Of a stretch of DNA of 64,000 bases, positions 8,102 to 16,397 are shown piece by piece (position 1 is the stretch's first letter; each line of letters begins with the position of its first letter). This DNA is from Sphingopyxis lindanitolerans (lineage in GTDB: Bacteria > Pseudomonadota > Alphaproteobacteria > Sphingomonadales > Sphingomonadaceae). The translations under genes and the position numbers were made by a program. Below the pieces are notes generated by a model that saw only the letters and a list, made by a program, of their open reading frames with translations, made no database searches and was not told the origin of the DNA. The DNA is taken from positions 1,243,251 to 1,307,250 of the forward strand of contig NZ_CM009578.1 in assembly GCF_002993885.1 (NCBI RefSeq), given 5' to 3'.

Positions 8102-8708
8102 CGGCGCCCACCTCCCTTGGCGCCTCCGCCGCCACGCGCCGCTTTTCCATGAAATGGCGCCGGCACATCGCGACATAGCGGTCGTTGCCGCCGATCTCGG
8201 TCTGCGCGCCCTCGACCACCGCGCGGCCGCGTTCGTCGACGCGCAGGTTCATCGTCGCCTTGCGCCCGCATTCGCACACCGCCTTCAGTTCGACGAGCGC
8301 GTCGGCGAGCCCGAGCAGCGCCGCCGAGCCGGGAAACAGGTTCGCCGCGAAATCGGTGCGGAGGCCATAGCAGAGCACCGGGATATTCGCCTCGTCGGCG
8401 AGCCGCGCGAGATCGAGCACCTGATCGCGCGACAGGAATTGCGCCTCGTCGACGAGGACGCAGGCGAGCGGACGCTCGGCGTTCTCGGCCTCCACCGCCG
8501 CCCACAGATCGCTGTCGGGATCGAATTTATGCGCTTCGGCAAGCAGGCCGATACGGCTGGTGATCTGTCCGGCGCCATAGCGATCGTCGAGCGACGCGGT
8601 CCACAGCATCGTCTCCATCCCACGCTCGCGATAGTTGAAATCCGCCTGCAGCAGCGTCGTCGACTTGCCCGCGTTCATGCTGGCATAATAGAAATAGAGC
8701 TTGGCCAT
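8094..8708 (-). CDS. tdk: Thymidine kinase
   Basis: Salvage enzyme that phosphorylates thymidine to dTMP with ATP (type II, tetrameric). The 204-residue protein has the P-loop SMNAGKST at residues 10-17, the Walker B/catalytic region VLVDEAQFL with Glu about 88, and the lasso and zinc region with AVCECGRKA and CRRHF. These are the family hallmarks and the length is typical. A GNAT gene overlaps its 3' end. The next gene upstream on the same strand is the Rrf2 regulator, 54 bases away. Confidence 0.95.
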   Translation of the reverse strand: MAKLYFYYASMNAGKSTTLLQADFNYRERGMETMLWTASLDDRYGAGQITSRIGLLAEAHKFDPDSDLWAAVEAENAERPLACVLVDEAQFLSRDQVLDLARLADEANIPVLCYGLRTDFAANLFPGSAALLGLADALVELKAVCECGRKATMNLRVDERGRAVVEGAQTEIGGNDRYVAMCRRHFMEKRRVAAEAPREVGADA

Positions 8709-8762
8709 GGCGGGAGCGATACCGCCATGGCGGCGCGGTGCGCAATCGGAATCGGGCGAAGA

Positions 8763-9194
8763 TCAGGGAACCCCGAGCCGCGCCCGAAAGCGCGCGGGCT
8801 GCGGCACCAGATCGATGAGCGTATAGCCGTCGAGATGCGTCAGAAAGGCCGCGAGCGCCCCGCCGAGCGCGCCCTGCAAGCCGCAGACGCCGCACACCGG
8901 GCAGGTCGAGGTCGCGGGGGCCATACATTCGACCAGCCCCTCCAGATTCTCGAACTCGCGCACCACCGTGCCGACGATCACCGCGTCGGCATCGCGCGCC
9001 AGCGTCAATCCGCCGCCGCGCCCGCGCTGCGCGCTGACATAGCCCAGGGCCTGAAGCCGCTGCGCGACCTTGGCGAGGTGGTTGCGCGAAATGCCATATT
9101 GGCCCGCGATCTCGTCGACCGACATCTGGCGGCCGCTGGCGGATAGCGCCATCAGAATGCGCAGGGCATAATCGCTGTGCAGGCTTAATCGCAT
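8763..9194 (-). CDS. Rrf2-family regulator, NsrR-like, probably nitric-oxide responsive
   Basis: Winged-helix transcriptional repressor expected to bind a Fe-S cluster. The 143-residue protein begins MRLSLHSDYALRILMALS, with the recognition helix around ISRNHLAKVAQRL (about 35-47) and the wing QRGRGGGL (57-63), the classic Rrf2 pattern of NsrR. Four cysteines (about C90, C98, C101, C104; C-x7-C-x2-C-x2-C) occupy the cluster region; E. coli NsrR uses three with different spacing. It is divergent from a truncated globin gene, and two palindromic operators lie between them, so it probably controls the globin operon and itself. NO as the signal is inferred. Confidence 0.9.
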   Translation of the reverse strand: MRLSLHSDYALRILMALSASGRQMSVDEIAGQYGISRNHLAKVAQRLQALGYVSAQRGRGGGLTLARDADAVIVGTVVREFENLEGLVECMAPATSTCPVCGVCGLQGALGGALAAFLTHLDGYTLIDLVPQPARFRARLGVP

Positions 9195-9215
9195 TAAAGT
9201 GGTATATTAGATATT
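9193..9215. promoter_or_regulatory. Candidate Rrf2/NsrR operator 1
   Basis: The segment containing GTATATTAGATAT (9202-9214) matches operator 2 at 10 of 13 positions and shares the preceding TTAAA context. It overlaps the start codon region of the Rrf2 gene, a place suited to autorepression. Confidence 0.6.
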
Positions 9216-9233
9216 GCTTTTTGCGGCAACCCA

Positions 9234-9257
9234 CTTAAATAGGTATCTCAGATACTA
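9234..9257. promoter_or_regulatory. Candidate Rrf2/NsrR operator 2
   Basis: GTATCTCAGATAC (9243-9255) is a perfect palindrome around a central C, 19 bases before the globin start codon. It is a diverged direct copy of the segment 41 bases upstream. Its place just before the globin start fits repression of the globin operon. Confidence 0.65.
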
Positions 9258-9273
9258 GAATAGAGTCGGAACC

Positions 9274-9753
9274 ATGACGGCAAGAACGGTCCAGGCCCAT
9301 CCCCACGCCATCGCCGCCCGCGAAGAGCGGCGTGCCGAGGCAATCGCCATGGGCATCGACGAGGCCTTCATCGCCGCGCTGGTCGACCGCTTCTATGGCG
9401 CGGTGCGCGAGGATGCGTCGCTCGGCCCGATCTTCGACGCGCGCATCGACGACTGGCCGAAGCATCTGGGCCAGATGAACCGTTTCTGGCAGTCGATCCT
9501 GCTCAGCGCCGGCAATTTCACCGGCAATCCGATGATGAAGCATCTGGCGATCCCGACGATCGGCCAGGCGCATTTCCAGCAATGGCTGCGGCTCTTCTAT
9601 CAAACGCTGCACGATATCGCCCCCACCCCGGAGGCGATCAGCCATATCGGCGCCAAGGCGCGGATGATTGCCGAGAGCCTGCTCACAGGCATCTGGGTTC
9701 ACCGCGACCGTGACGATCCTCTAACCAGGAAAGTGGAGCTTCCCGATGTCTGA
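9274..9753 (+). CDS. Group 3 truncated haemoglobin
   Basis: Small haem protein likely to bind or detoxify NO or oxygen in the cytoplasm. The 159-residue product has the group 3 truncated globin pattern: LVDRFYGAVREDASLGPIF, then DWPKHLGQMNRFWQSILL, GNFTGNPMMKHL and HFQQWLRLFYQT, resembling Campylobacter Ctb. It is divergent from the Rrf2 regulator with two operators between, and overlaps the next gene by 8 bases, so it is the first gene of a short operon. Regulation by an NO-sensing repressor strongly suggests a nitrosative stress role. Confidence 0.92.
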   Translation: MTARTVQAHPHAIAAREERRAEAIAMGIDEAFIAALVDRFYGAVREDASLGPIFDARIDDWPKHLGQMNRFWQSILLSAGNFTGNPMMKHLAIPTIGQAHFQQWLRLFYQTLHDIAPTPEAISHIGAKARMIAESLLTGIWVHRDRDDPLTRKVELPDV

Positions 9754-10171
9754 TCCCCTGCGCCCGCCCCCTGCCTATCGCCCCCCCGTCTATCGCCCCA
9801 ACGACCCCTATGAAACCAGCGGTATCCAGGCCGGATTCCAGTTGCCGCGCTGGATATGGCGGGTGATGTTCGGCTGTTATGCGATCTTCTTCGTCACCAT
9901 CGCCGCGGCGACCGGGCGCGATACCGCGACCCTCATGATGATCGTCATATCGGTCTTCTATGTGGTGATGGTCTTTGGCACGACCGGCATCCTCAACGCC
10001 CAGAAGGGCCCTGAATATGATTCGCCGCTCGACCGCATGGGCGGCGTCCTCGAAACCCGGACGGGACCGATGAACCTGCGCGCCGTCGGGGCCCAGATTC
10101 TCGCGGTGCCGATCGGCATGGTCTTCCTCGGCCTCACCGTCCTCGTCGTTCGCGCCACCGGCGGCTTCTGA
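9746..10171 (+). CDS. Small membrane protein in the globin operon
   Basis: Unrecognised 141-residue protein. A proline-rich N-terminus (RPPPAYRPPVYRPNDPYE) is followed by about three predicted membrane segments: WRVMFGCYAIFFVTIAAA, TLMMIVISVFYVVMVFG and AVPIGMVFLGLTVLVV. The start ATG overlaps the globin stop by 8 bases with a GGAG about 8 bases upstream, so translation is probably coupled. It is followed 2 bases later by the DUF1971 gene. A role with the globin is inferred only from this context. Confidence 0.8.
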   Translation: MSDPLRPPPAYRPPVYRPNDPYETSGIQAGFQLPRWIWRVMFGCYAIFFVTIAAATGRDTATLMMIVISVFYVVMVFGTTGILNAQKGPEYDSPLDRMGGVLETRTGPMNLRAVGAQILAVPIGMVFLGLTVLVVRATGGF

Positions 10172-10173
10172 CC

Positions 10174-10473
10174 GTGGCGCCGATCGCCGAGCGCGGGCCG
10201 CCGCTTCCCTCCGGCGCCCGCGCTTACCGGCGCATCGGCCCGTTCGGCGCCGACACGATTCCCGCCGGCCTGCTGCGCCGCCACGATCTCAAGCCAGGCG
10301 CGTGGGGCCTGCTGTCGGTCACCGCCGGGTCGATCCACTTCCACTGGGACGACGAGGCCGGGGGCGGCCGCCTGCTCAAGACCGGCGACACGATGCTGAT
10401 CCCGCCGGGCGTTCCGCATCATCTGGAGCGGCAGGGATCGGTGACGATCGAAATCGCCTTTTGCGCGCCCTGA
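10174..10473 (+). CDS. DUF1971 cupin-like protein (TehB N-terminal-domain type)
   Basis: A 99-residue single-domain protein resembling the cupin-like DUF1971 domain found alone or fused to TehB. Visible features are AYRRIGPFGADTIPAGLLRR, WGLLSVTAGSIHFHW and a metal-site-like PPGVPHHLE. It begins with GTG at 10174, 2 bases after the previous stop, and closes the globin operon. DUF1971 proteins have been linked to tellurite and to oxidative or nitrosative stress, but the biochemical role is unknown. It is probably co-regulated by the Rrf2 protein. Confidence 0.85.
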   Translation: MAPIAERGPPLPSGARAYRRIGPFGADTIPAGLLRRHDLKPGAWGLLSVTAGSIHFHWDDEAGGGRLLKTGDTMLIPPGVPHHLERQGSVTIEIAFCAP

Positions 10474-10548
10474 CCACCGCTTGACTCGCCCGTCGCCGCT
10501 GTCATGCTGCGCAGCGAAAGTCGCAACAAAACAGTGGGGGAGCGACCG

Positions 10549-11973
10549 ATGCGGCTGATGCCGGTGACCGATGCGATGTTCCTGGTGGGGGAAAGCCGCG
10601 AGATGCCGATGCACATCGGCGGCATCAACCTCTACACCCTTCCCGACGATGTCGACGAGACCGAGTGGCTGAACGAACAGCTCGCGCTGCTCCGCCAGTC
10701 GGAGGGGCTGCGCCGCCCGTTCAGCGAGGTGCTCAAGCTGACCCCGCTCGGCCAATATGGCCCGATCCGGCTCGAACCCGACCGCGACATCGACATGCAC
10801 TATCACGTCCGCGCCGCCGCGCTGCCGAAGCCGGGGCGCTATCGCGAGATGTTCGAGCTGGCCTCGCGCCTCCATTCGGGGCTGCTCGACCGCACCCGGC
10901 CCTTGTGGGAAATCACGTTGATCTCAGGGTTACCGAACCGGCAGATCGCGACCTTCAAGAAAGTCCACCACGCGCTGATGGACGGCGCCGCGAGCATCCA
11001 TTTCTATAATTCGATGCTGTCGGCGGACCCCAAGGAACGCCGCGCCTATTCGCCGCTCTCGGTCGAGGCCTATGAGGCCTATAAGCGCCAGTTCCCGACA
11101 CCGAAGAAGCCCCCACGCCCCAGCCTGATGGATATCAAGGCGATCGGCGATTTCCTGAAGGCCCAATGGGGCACCAGCGTCGGCGTGACCAAGGCGATGA
11201 ACCAGTATCTGGCAGCGATGTTCGGCCTTGGCGGCGACGGGCTGGTCACGCCCTTCGCCGGGGTGCCGCGCACCAGCTTCAACCGCAATATCACCGGCGC
11301 GCGCCGCTTCGTCGCGCAAAGCTGGTCGCTGGAGCGCGTGCGCGCGGTGGGCAAGGCCTATGGTGGGACGATCAACGACGCGGTGCTCGGCATGTGCGCG
11401 GGGGCGATGCGCAAATATCTCCAGTCGCTGAACGAACTGCCCGACAAGCCCTTGAAAGCGATGGCGCCAGTGTCGATCCGGCCCAAGGACGACATCGATT
11501 CGGGCAATTCGGTCGCGTCGGTGACCGCCAATCTCGCGACGCATATCGACGACCCGGCCGAACGGATGGCGGCGATCCAGGAATCGATGAATTCGGCCAA
11601 GGCGCAGCTTCGCGCGATGACCGCGTCGCAGATCCAGCTCTATACCGCGATCACCAGCTTCCCGATGATGCTGACCGCGCTGACCCGCACCGCCGACAAA
11701 TTCCCCGCCTATTCGGTGACGATCTCCAACGTCCCCGGCCCGCGCGAGCAGATGTATTGGAACGGCGCGCGGCTGGACGGCATGTATCCCGCGAGCATCC
11801 CGGTCGACGGCATGGCGATGAACATCACCCAAGTGTCGAATTTCCAGAACATCGACTTCGGCATCACCGCCTGCCGCCGCAGCGTCCCGCATGCGCAGCG
11901 GATGATCGACTATCTGGAAGAAGCGCTGATCGAGCTGGAGCAGGCGGCAGGGATCAAGACGGCGAAGAAATAA
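10549..11973 (+). CDS. Wax ester synthase/diacylglycerol acyltransferase (WS/DGAT) homologue
   Basis: Predicted acyltransferase that joins acyl-CoA to fatty alcohols or diacylglycerol for neutral lipid synthesis. The 474-residue product has the active-site motif HHALMDG (residues 140-146), the PLWE box (118-121) and a C-terminal DUF1298-type half with TISNVPGPREQMYWNG. Length matches WS/DGAT enzymes. The ATG at 10549 follows a GGGGGAG ribosome site and starts at the conserved RLMPVTDAMFL, so it is preferred over one at 10504. It is transcribed away from the globin operon after a 75-base gap. Storage lipid is not proven; many homologues act in other lipid pathways. Confidence 0.9.
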   Translation: MRLMPVTDAMFLVGESREMPMHIGGINLYTLPDDVDETEWLNEQLALLRQSEGLRRPFSEVLKLTPLGQYGPIRLEPDRDIDMHYHVRAAALPKPGRYREMFELASRLHSGLLDRTRPLWEITLISGLPNRQIATFKKVHHALMDGAASIHFYNSMLSADPKERRAYSPLSVEAYEAYKRQFPTPKKPPRPSLMDIKAIGDFLKAQWGTSVGVTKAMNQYLAAMFGLGGDGLVTPFAGVPRTSFNRNITGARRFVAQSWSLERVRAVGKAYGGTINDAVLGMCAGAMRKYLQSLNELPDKPLKAMAPVSIRPKDDIDSGNSVASVTANLATHIDDPAERMAAIQESMNSAKAQLRAMTASQIQLYTAITSFPMMLTALTRTADKFPAYSVTISNVPGPREQMYWNGARLDGMYPASIPVDGMAMNITQVSNFQNIDFGITACRRSVPHAQRMIDYLEEALIELEQAAGIKTAKK

Positions 11974-11974
11974 T

Positions 11975-12065
11975 CGTCGCCCCCGCGAAGGCGGGGGCCG
12001 TTGGCAGCCTTCCCCGGCACCGCAGCACAACGCCGACAGCGGCCTCCGCCTTCGCGGGGACGACG
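11975..12065. repeat. Palindromic intergenic repeat, family A copy 2
   Basis: Arms cgtcgcccccgcg and ttcgcggggacgacg frame the convergent gap between the WS/DGAT gene and rbfA. Both arms contain CCGCGAAGGCGG or its complement. It fills almost the whole 96-base gap and may act as a bidirectional terminator. Confidence 0.8.
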
Positions 12066-12069
12066 GTGG

Positions 12070-12468
12070 TTATTCGGCCTCGGCCCCGCCCAAATCGCGC
12101 GCGACCTTCGGATCGCGCAGCAGCTTTTCGATGTGGCTCGCCTCGTCGAAGCTTTCGTCCGACAGGAATTTCAGTTTCGCGGCATATTTCATGCTCATCT
12201 TTTCGGCGACGCTCTTTTGCAGCCAGGCGGTGTTGGTGCGCAGCGCCTTGAGCACCGCTTCCTCATTCTTGCCGAGCAGGGGCTTCACGAACACCGTCGC
12301 GTGGCGCAGGTCGGGCGACATGCGCACTTCGGTGATGCTCACCGGATGCTTGGTCAGCAGCTCGTCATGGGCATCGCCGCGCGCGAGGATTTCGGAGAGG
12401 ATGTGGCGCACCTGTTCGCCGACGCGCAGCACGCGGACCGAGGGGCCTTTGGTTTCTGCCGCTTTCAT
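12070..12468 (-). CDS. rbfA: 30S ribosome-binding factor RbfA
   Basis: Late-stage maturation factor of the 30S subunit that binds near helix 1 of 16S rRNA. The 132-residue protein has the KH-like core with [53 protein letters not shown] and [14 protein letters not shown]. Length is typical. It lies after DUF1697 and infB on the same strand with a 3-base gap to the DUF1697 gene, so it belongs to the nusA-infB transcription unit. The usual next gene, truB, is about 5 kb further on. Confidence 0.96.
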   Translation of the reverse strand: MKAAETKGPSVRVLRVGEQVRHILSEILARGDAHDELLTKHPVSITEVRMSPDLRHATVFVKPLLGKNEEAVLKALRTNTAWLQKSVAEKMSMKYAAKLKFLSDESFDEASHIEKLLRDPKVARDLGGAEAE

Positions 12469-12471
12469 GGC

Positions 12472-13023
12472 TTACGCTTTCTCCAACTGGTCGAGCTTGT
12501 CGATGATCCGGGCGATCGAGCGCATGTTGCGCGCCGTGCCCTTATGGTCCAACCGCCGTTCGATCAGCCGCGCGGTCAATTTGCTGTCGGCGACGCCGTC
12601 GCCATAATCGATATAAAGCGCCCGGTCGCCAAGCGCGAGACGCTCGTTCGGCTTGATCCATTTGTCGGTCGCCAGCGCGTCGAACTGGGCCGCGGTCGGT
12701 TGCCCGTCGAGGAACATCGTATGGACGAACTTGTCCTCGTTGGTGCCCGCGAAAGGATTGTCGGCGATCGCCGCGGCAAGCTCGTCGCGGCTGCGCACGA
12801 GCGCGGCACAGCGCATGTCGAAGCGATCGTCGACCATCAGCGTCAGCTTTTCCTCCAGCCCGCGCGTCGGCCGCGCGGGGTGCGAAAAGATGACATTGCC
12901 GCTGGCAACGACCGTCTCGACATCGGTAAAGCCCTCGGCCTCGAACGCCGAACGCAGGTCGGCCATCTTCAGCCGGTTGCCGCCGACGTTGATGCTGCCG
13001 AATAGGGCGACGTAGCGAGCCAT
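12472..13023 (-). CDS. DUF1697 family protein
   Basis: A 183-residue protein of unknown function. It begins MARYVALFGSINVGG and has RSAFEAEGFTDVETVVASGNVIF, the signature of the DUF1697 (YyaC/ribosome-neutral) family. The middle contains the conserved NDLSGTNEDKF-like stretch NPFAGTNEDKFVHTMFLDG. It sits between infB and rbfA, a position normally empty in this cluster, with 36 bases to infB and 3 bases to rbfA, so it is co-transcribed. No evidence ties it to translation apart from position. Confidence 0.88.
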   Translation of the reverse strand: MARYVALFGSINVGGNRLKMADLRSAFEAEGFTDVETVVASGNVIFSHPARPTRGLEEKLTLMVDDRFDMRCAALVRSRDELAAAIADNPFAGTNEDKFVHTMFLDGQPTAAQFDALATDKWIKPNERLALGDRALYIDYGDGVADSKLTARLIERRLDHKGTARNMRSIARIIDKLDQLEKA

Positions 13024-13059
13024 GCCGACACCTCCCGATCCGCGCCGAGCGGACGCCTG

Positions 13060-15609
13060 TTACAGCGTCCGTTCGCGCAGTTCGACCTCGAACACCTCCA
13101 GATGATCGCCCGGCTTGATGTCGTTGGTGTCCGCCAGCACGACACCGCACTCCAGTCCGGCGCGCACTTCCGCGACATCGTCCTTGAAGCGGCGGAGCGA
13201 CGCGATCGTCGTTGCCGAAACGATGACGTCCTCGCGGGTGAGACGCGCGTGGAGCCCCTTGCGGATCGACCCTTCGAGCACCAGCAGCCCCGCGGCCTTG
13301 TCGCGCTTGCCGGCCGGGAAGACATCCTTGACCTCGGCGCGGCCGACGACATTCTCGATCCGCTCCGGACCCAACTCGCCCGCCATCTCCTTCGCGACCG
13401 CCTCGGTCAGGTGATAGATGACGTCATAGTACATGAAGCGCACTTTTTCGCGGTTCGCGATTTCGCGCGCCTTGGCGTTCGGACGAACGTTGAAGCCGAT
13501 GATCGGCGCGCCCGTCGCGGCCGCCAGCGTCACGTCGCTTTCGGTGATCGCCCCGGCGCCCGACTGAAGCACGCGGACGCGGATCTCGTCGGTCGACAGG
13601 CGATTGAGCGCGTTGACGATCGCTTCGACCGACCCCTGCACATCGCCCTTGATGACCACCGGATATTCGATGACCTTCGCCTTGTCGGCGAGCGCCTCGA
13701 ACATGCCCTCGAGGCTGACCGGCGCCTGCACCGTGCGCCTCTTGAGCGCTTCGCTCTGGCGATAGGCCGCGACTTCGCGGGCCCGCGCTTCATTTTCGAC
13801 GACGGTCAGCGTATCGCCCGCCATCGGCACGCCGCCGAGGCCGAGAACCTCGACCGGCATCGACGGGCCGGCGGTCTTGACCTGCTTGCCCTGGTCGTCG
13901 ATCAGCGCGCGCACGCGGCCGCTTTCGGCGCCGCAGACGAAGATGTCGCCGACCTTGAGCGTGCCGCGGCGGACGAGGATCGTCGCCACCGGGCCGCGGC
14001 CCTTGTCGAGTTTCGCCTCGACCACCGTGCCTTCAGCGGCGCGGTCGGGGTTCGCTTTCAGCTCCATGATCTCGGCCTGCACCGCGATCGCGCCGAGCAG
14101 CTTGTCGAGGCCGGTCTTCTTGAGCGCCGACACTTCGACATTCTGGACGTCGCCGCCCATTTCCTCGACCACCAGCTCATGTTCGAGCAGGCGTTCGCGG
14201 ACGCGCTGCGGATTGGCGCCTTCCTTGTCGACCTTGTTGATCGCGACGATGATCGGCACACCGGCCGCCTTCGCATGGTTGATCGCCTCGATCGACTGCG
14301 GCTTGAGCCCGTCGTCGGCCGCGACCACCAGAATGACGATGTCGGTGACGTTCGCCCCGCGCTGGCGCATCTCGGTAAAGGCTTCGTGGCCCGGCGTATC
14401 GAGGAAGGTGACTTGGCTCCCGTCGGGAGTCTTCACCTGATAGGCGCCGATATGCTGGGTGATGCCGCCGGCCTCGCCCGCCTGCACATTCGCGCCGCGC
14501 AGCGCGTCGAGCAGGCTGGTCTTGCCATGATCGACATGGCCCATGATCGTGACGACCGGGGCGCGGGCCTTCAGGTTCGCGGCGTCATCGACATCCTCGT
14601 CGTGGCGGATGTCGATGTCGGCGTCGCTGACGCGCTTGATCTCGTGCCCGAATTCGGTGACGAGCAGTTCGGCGGTGTCCTGGTCGATCGTCTGGTTGAC
14701 GGTGACCGGCATGCCCATCTTGAACAAGGCCTTGACCAGGTCGGCGCCCTTTTCCGCCATGCGGTTGGCAAGATCCTGGACCGTGATCACGTCGGGCACG
14801 ACGACTTCGCGGACCTGCTTCTCGCGTGGGCCGCTCGACACCATATGCGAGCGCTTTTCCTTTTCGCGGGCACGCTTCAGCGCCGCGAGGCTGCGCGCGC
14901 GCGCGCCCTCGTCGTCGTTGAGCGCGCGCGTGACGGTCAGCTTGCCCGACTGGCGGCGATTGTCGGCGCCGCGGTTGGCCTTGGGCTCGGGGCGCTTCGG
15001 TTCGGGGCGCTTCGGGGCTTCGACCGGCGTGAAGCGGCGCGGCGCGGGCGCGGCGCTGGCGGTCGTGCCGCGCGATGCCGGCGCGGGCGCGGCTTCGCTT
15101 TGCGGCTCGGCCGCGGCGACGGGCGCTTCGGCGACCGGTTCCGCGGCGGCAGGCGCGGCGGGCGCGGGCTCGGCGGTCTTTACCGCGGCCTGTTCGTTAC
15201 GCGCTTCGGCGCGCGCCTTTTCTTCCTCGGCGGCGCGGGCACGCGCGGCCTCTTCGCGGCGGCGATTTTCCTCGAGCGCGTTCATGCGCGCTTCCTCAGC
15301 CTCGCGCAGCAATTGCACCTGGCGCTCCTGCCGCGACATCAGGCTGTCGGCGGCGGGCTTGGGCGCTGCGGGCTTCGGAGCCGGGGCGGGCGCGGGGGCC
15401 GGAGCGGCGGGCGCGGCCTTGACCTCTTCGGCTTCGGGCGCCGGAGCGGCTTCGCCGGGGCGGCCGAGCACGCGGCGGCGCTTGACCTCGACCACCACCG
15501 TGTTGCGGCGGCCGTGGCTGAATTGCTGCTGCACCTGGCCGGCCTCGACCGTCCGCTTCAGCCCGAGCGGCTTGCGGGTAAGGGTCGGCTTGTCCTGTTC
15601 GTCACTCAT
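13060..15609 (-). CDS. infB: Translation initiation factor IF-2
   Basis: GTPase that delivers initiator tRNA to the ribosome. The 849-residue protein has an IF2-N-associated N-terminus, a long Ala/Pro/Glu-rich linker (about residues 50-210), then the G domain with GHVDHGKT at 357-364, DTPGH at 404-408 and NKVD at 458-461, followed by IF-2 domains II-IV ([14 protein letters not shown], then a C-terminal beta barrel). Length is normal for alphaproteobacteria. It follows the ylxR homologue closely (17 bases) and precedes DUF1697 and rbfA in one operon. Confidence 0.97.
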   Translation of the reverse strand: MSDEQDKPTLTRKPLGLKRTVEAGQVQQQFSHGRRNTVVVEVKRRRVLGRPGEAAPAPEAEEVKAAPAAPAPAPAPAPKPAAPKPAADSLMSRQERQVQLLREAEEARMNALEENRRREEAARARAAEEEKARAEARNEQAAVKTAEPAPAAPAAAEPVAEAPVAAAEPQSEAAPAPASRGTTASAAPAPRRFTPVEAPKRPEPKRPEPKANRGADNRRQSGKLTVTRALNDDEGARARSLAALKRAREKEKRSHMVSSGPREKQVREVVVPDVITVQDLANRMAEKGADLVKALFKMGMPVTVNQTIDQDTAELLVTEFGHEIKRVSDADIDIRHDEDVDDAANLKARAPVVTIMGHVDHGKTSLLDALRGANVQAGEAGGITQHIGAYQVKTPDGSQVTFLDTPGHEAFTEMRQRGANVTDIVILVVAADDGLKPQSIEAINHAKAAGVPIIVAINKVDKEGANPQRVRERLLEHELVVEEMGGDVQNVEVSALKKTGLDKLLGAIAVQAEIMELKANPDRAAEGTVVEAKLDKGRGPVATILVRRGTLKVGDIFVCGAESGRVRALIDDQGKQVKTAGPSMPVEVLGLGGVPMAGDTLTVVENEARAREVAAYRQSEALKRRTVQAPVSLEGMFEALADKAKVIEYPVVIKGDVQGSVEAIVNALNRLSTDEIRVRVLQSGAGAITESDVTLAAATGAPIIGFNVRPNAKAREIANREKVRFMYYDVIYHLTEAVAKEMAGELGPERIENVVGRAEVKDVFPAGKRDKAAGLLVLEGSIRKGLHARLTREDVIVSATTIASLRRFKDDVAEVRAGLECGVVLADTNDIKPGDHLEVFEVELRERTL

Positions 15610-15626
15610 CGAAAACCATCATTCCT

Positions 15627-16397
15627 TCAAAACGCGTCCGAAGCGGCGGGGCCGGCAGGCGCCGTCCCTGTTTTTTCCTCGCCGACGGGCGACGGGGCAT
15701 GCGGATCGGAATCGCGGTTGGCCGCGTCCCTACTCCATCCTGTGAAAAACTGCCAGCGGCTCAAATGCGCGAGCACCCGATCGGCTGCGCGGGCGTCGAC
15801 AATCGCCAGATGCACCGCATTTTCGCGGCCCAATGCCATAGATAGGGTGTTTCGGTCCACCGGCAAGACCAGCCCTTCGCGGCCCGACCCTTCGTCATCC
15901 TCGCCGACACGCCAGGCCTGCGCCAGTTTCTTGCGCCCATCCTCGCCCGCATCAAGAGCGTGGAGCAGCAGGCGAACCTGCCCCTTGCGCGCCGCCTGCT
16001 CGATCTTTTCATTGCCCGAAATCAACGTGCCCGACCGCGCCTCAAGCCCCAGCCGGTCGAGCGTCGCGCGCTGCAATTGCGCCTCGATCCGGGCGCCCAG
16101 GTCGTCGGGAATGGTGAAGTTGCTGTCGTGCAGCGCCCGCGCGAGCCCGCCCTTCAGCTTGCCCTTCGCTTGCGCTGCTTCAAGATCCGCGCGCGGTACG
16201 CCGATCCACGCCCCGCGCCCCGGCGCCTTCGCCAGAACGTCGGGCGCGATGCCGCCGTCGGGCCCAAGCGCCAGGCGCACGAGTTGCTGCGCCGGCTGGA
16301 CCTCGCCGGTGATGACGCAGCGCCGTTCGGGCACATGCTGGCCGCGCCGTCCAGCGCGGTCGGGTTCGCTCAGCTGATCATTGTGCGGGGTCCGCAT
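15627..16397 (-). CDS. YlxR/DUF448 RNA-binding protein with an L7Ae-like C-terminal region
   Basis: RNA-binding protein encoded between nusA and infB in most bacteria. The 256-residue product has a DUF448 domain with PERRCVITGEVQPAQQLVRL and APGRGAWIGVPRADLE (about residues 23-75), then a region resembling ribosomal protein L7Ae (GLEARSGTLISGNEKIEQA, KGQVRLLLHALDAGEDGRKK) and an acidic tail. The ATG at 16397 overlaps the nusA end by 20 bases and starts just before the domain; longer upstream readings run deep into nusA and are rejected. The fused arrangement is usual in alphaproteobacteria. Confidence 0.92.
   Translation of the reverse strand: MRTPHNDQLSEPDRAGRRGQHVPERRCVITGEVQPAQQLVRLALGPDGGIAPDVLAKAPGRGAWIGVPRADLEAAQAKGKLKGGLARALHDSNFTIPDDLGARIEAQLQRATLDRLGLEARSGTLISGNEKIEQAARKGQVRLLLHALDAGEDGRKKLAQAWRVGEDDEGSGREGLVLPVDRNTLSMALGRENAVHLAIVDARAADRVLAHLSRWQFFTGWSRDAANRDSDPHAPSPVGEEKTGTAPAGPAASDAF

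Noticed and set aside
13102..16377. Very long open frame (over 1000 codons) on the plus strand across infB
   Set aside because: It lies antisense to infB and the ylxR homologue. High GC makes long antisense frames common; the reading is rich in Arg/Asp/His with no domain, and the minus-strand genes are well conserved.
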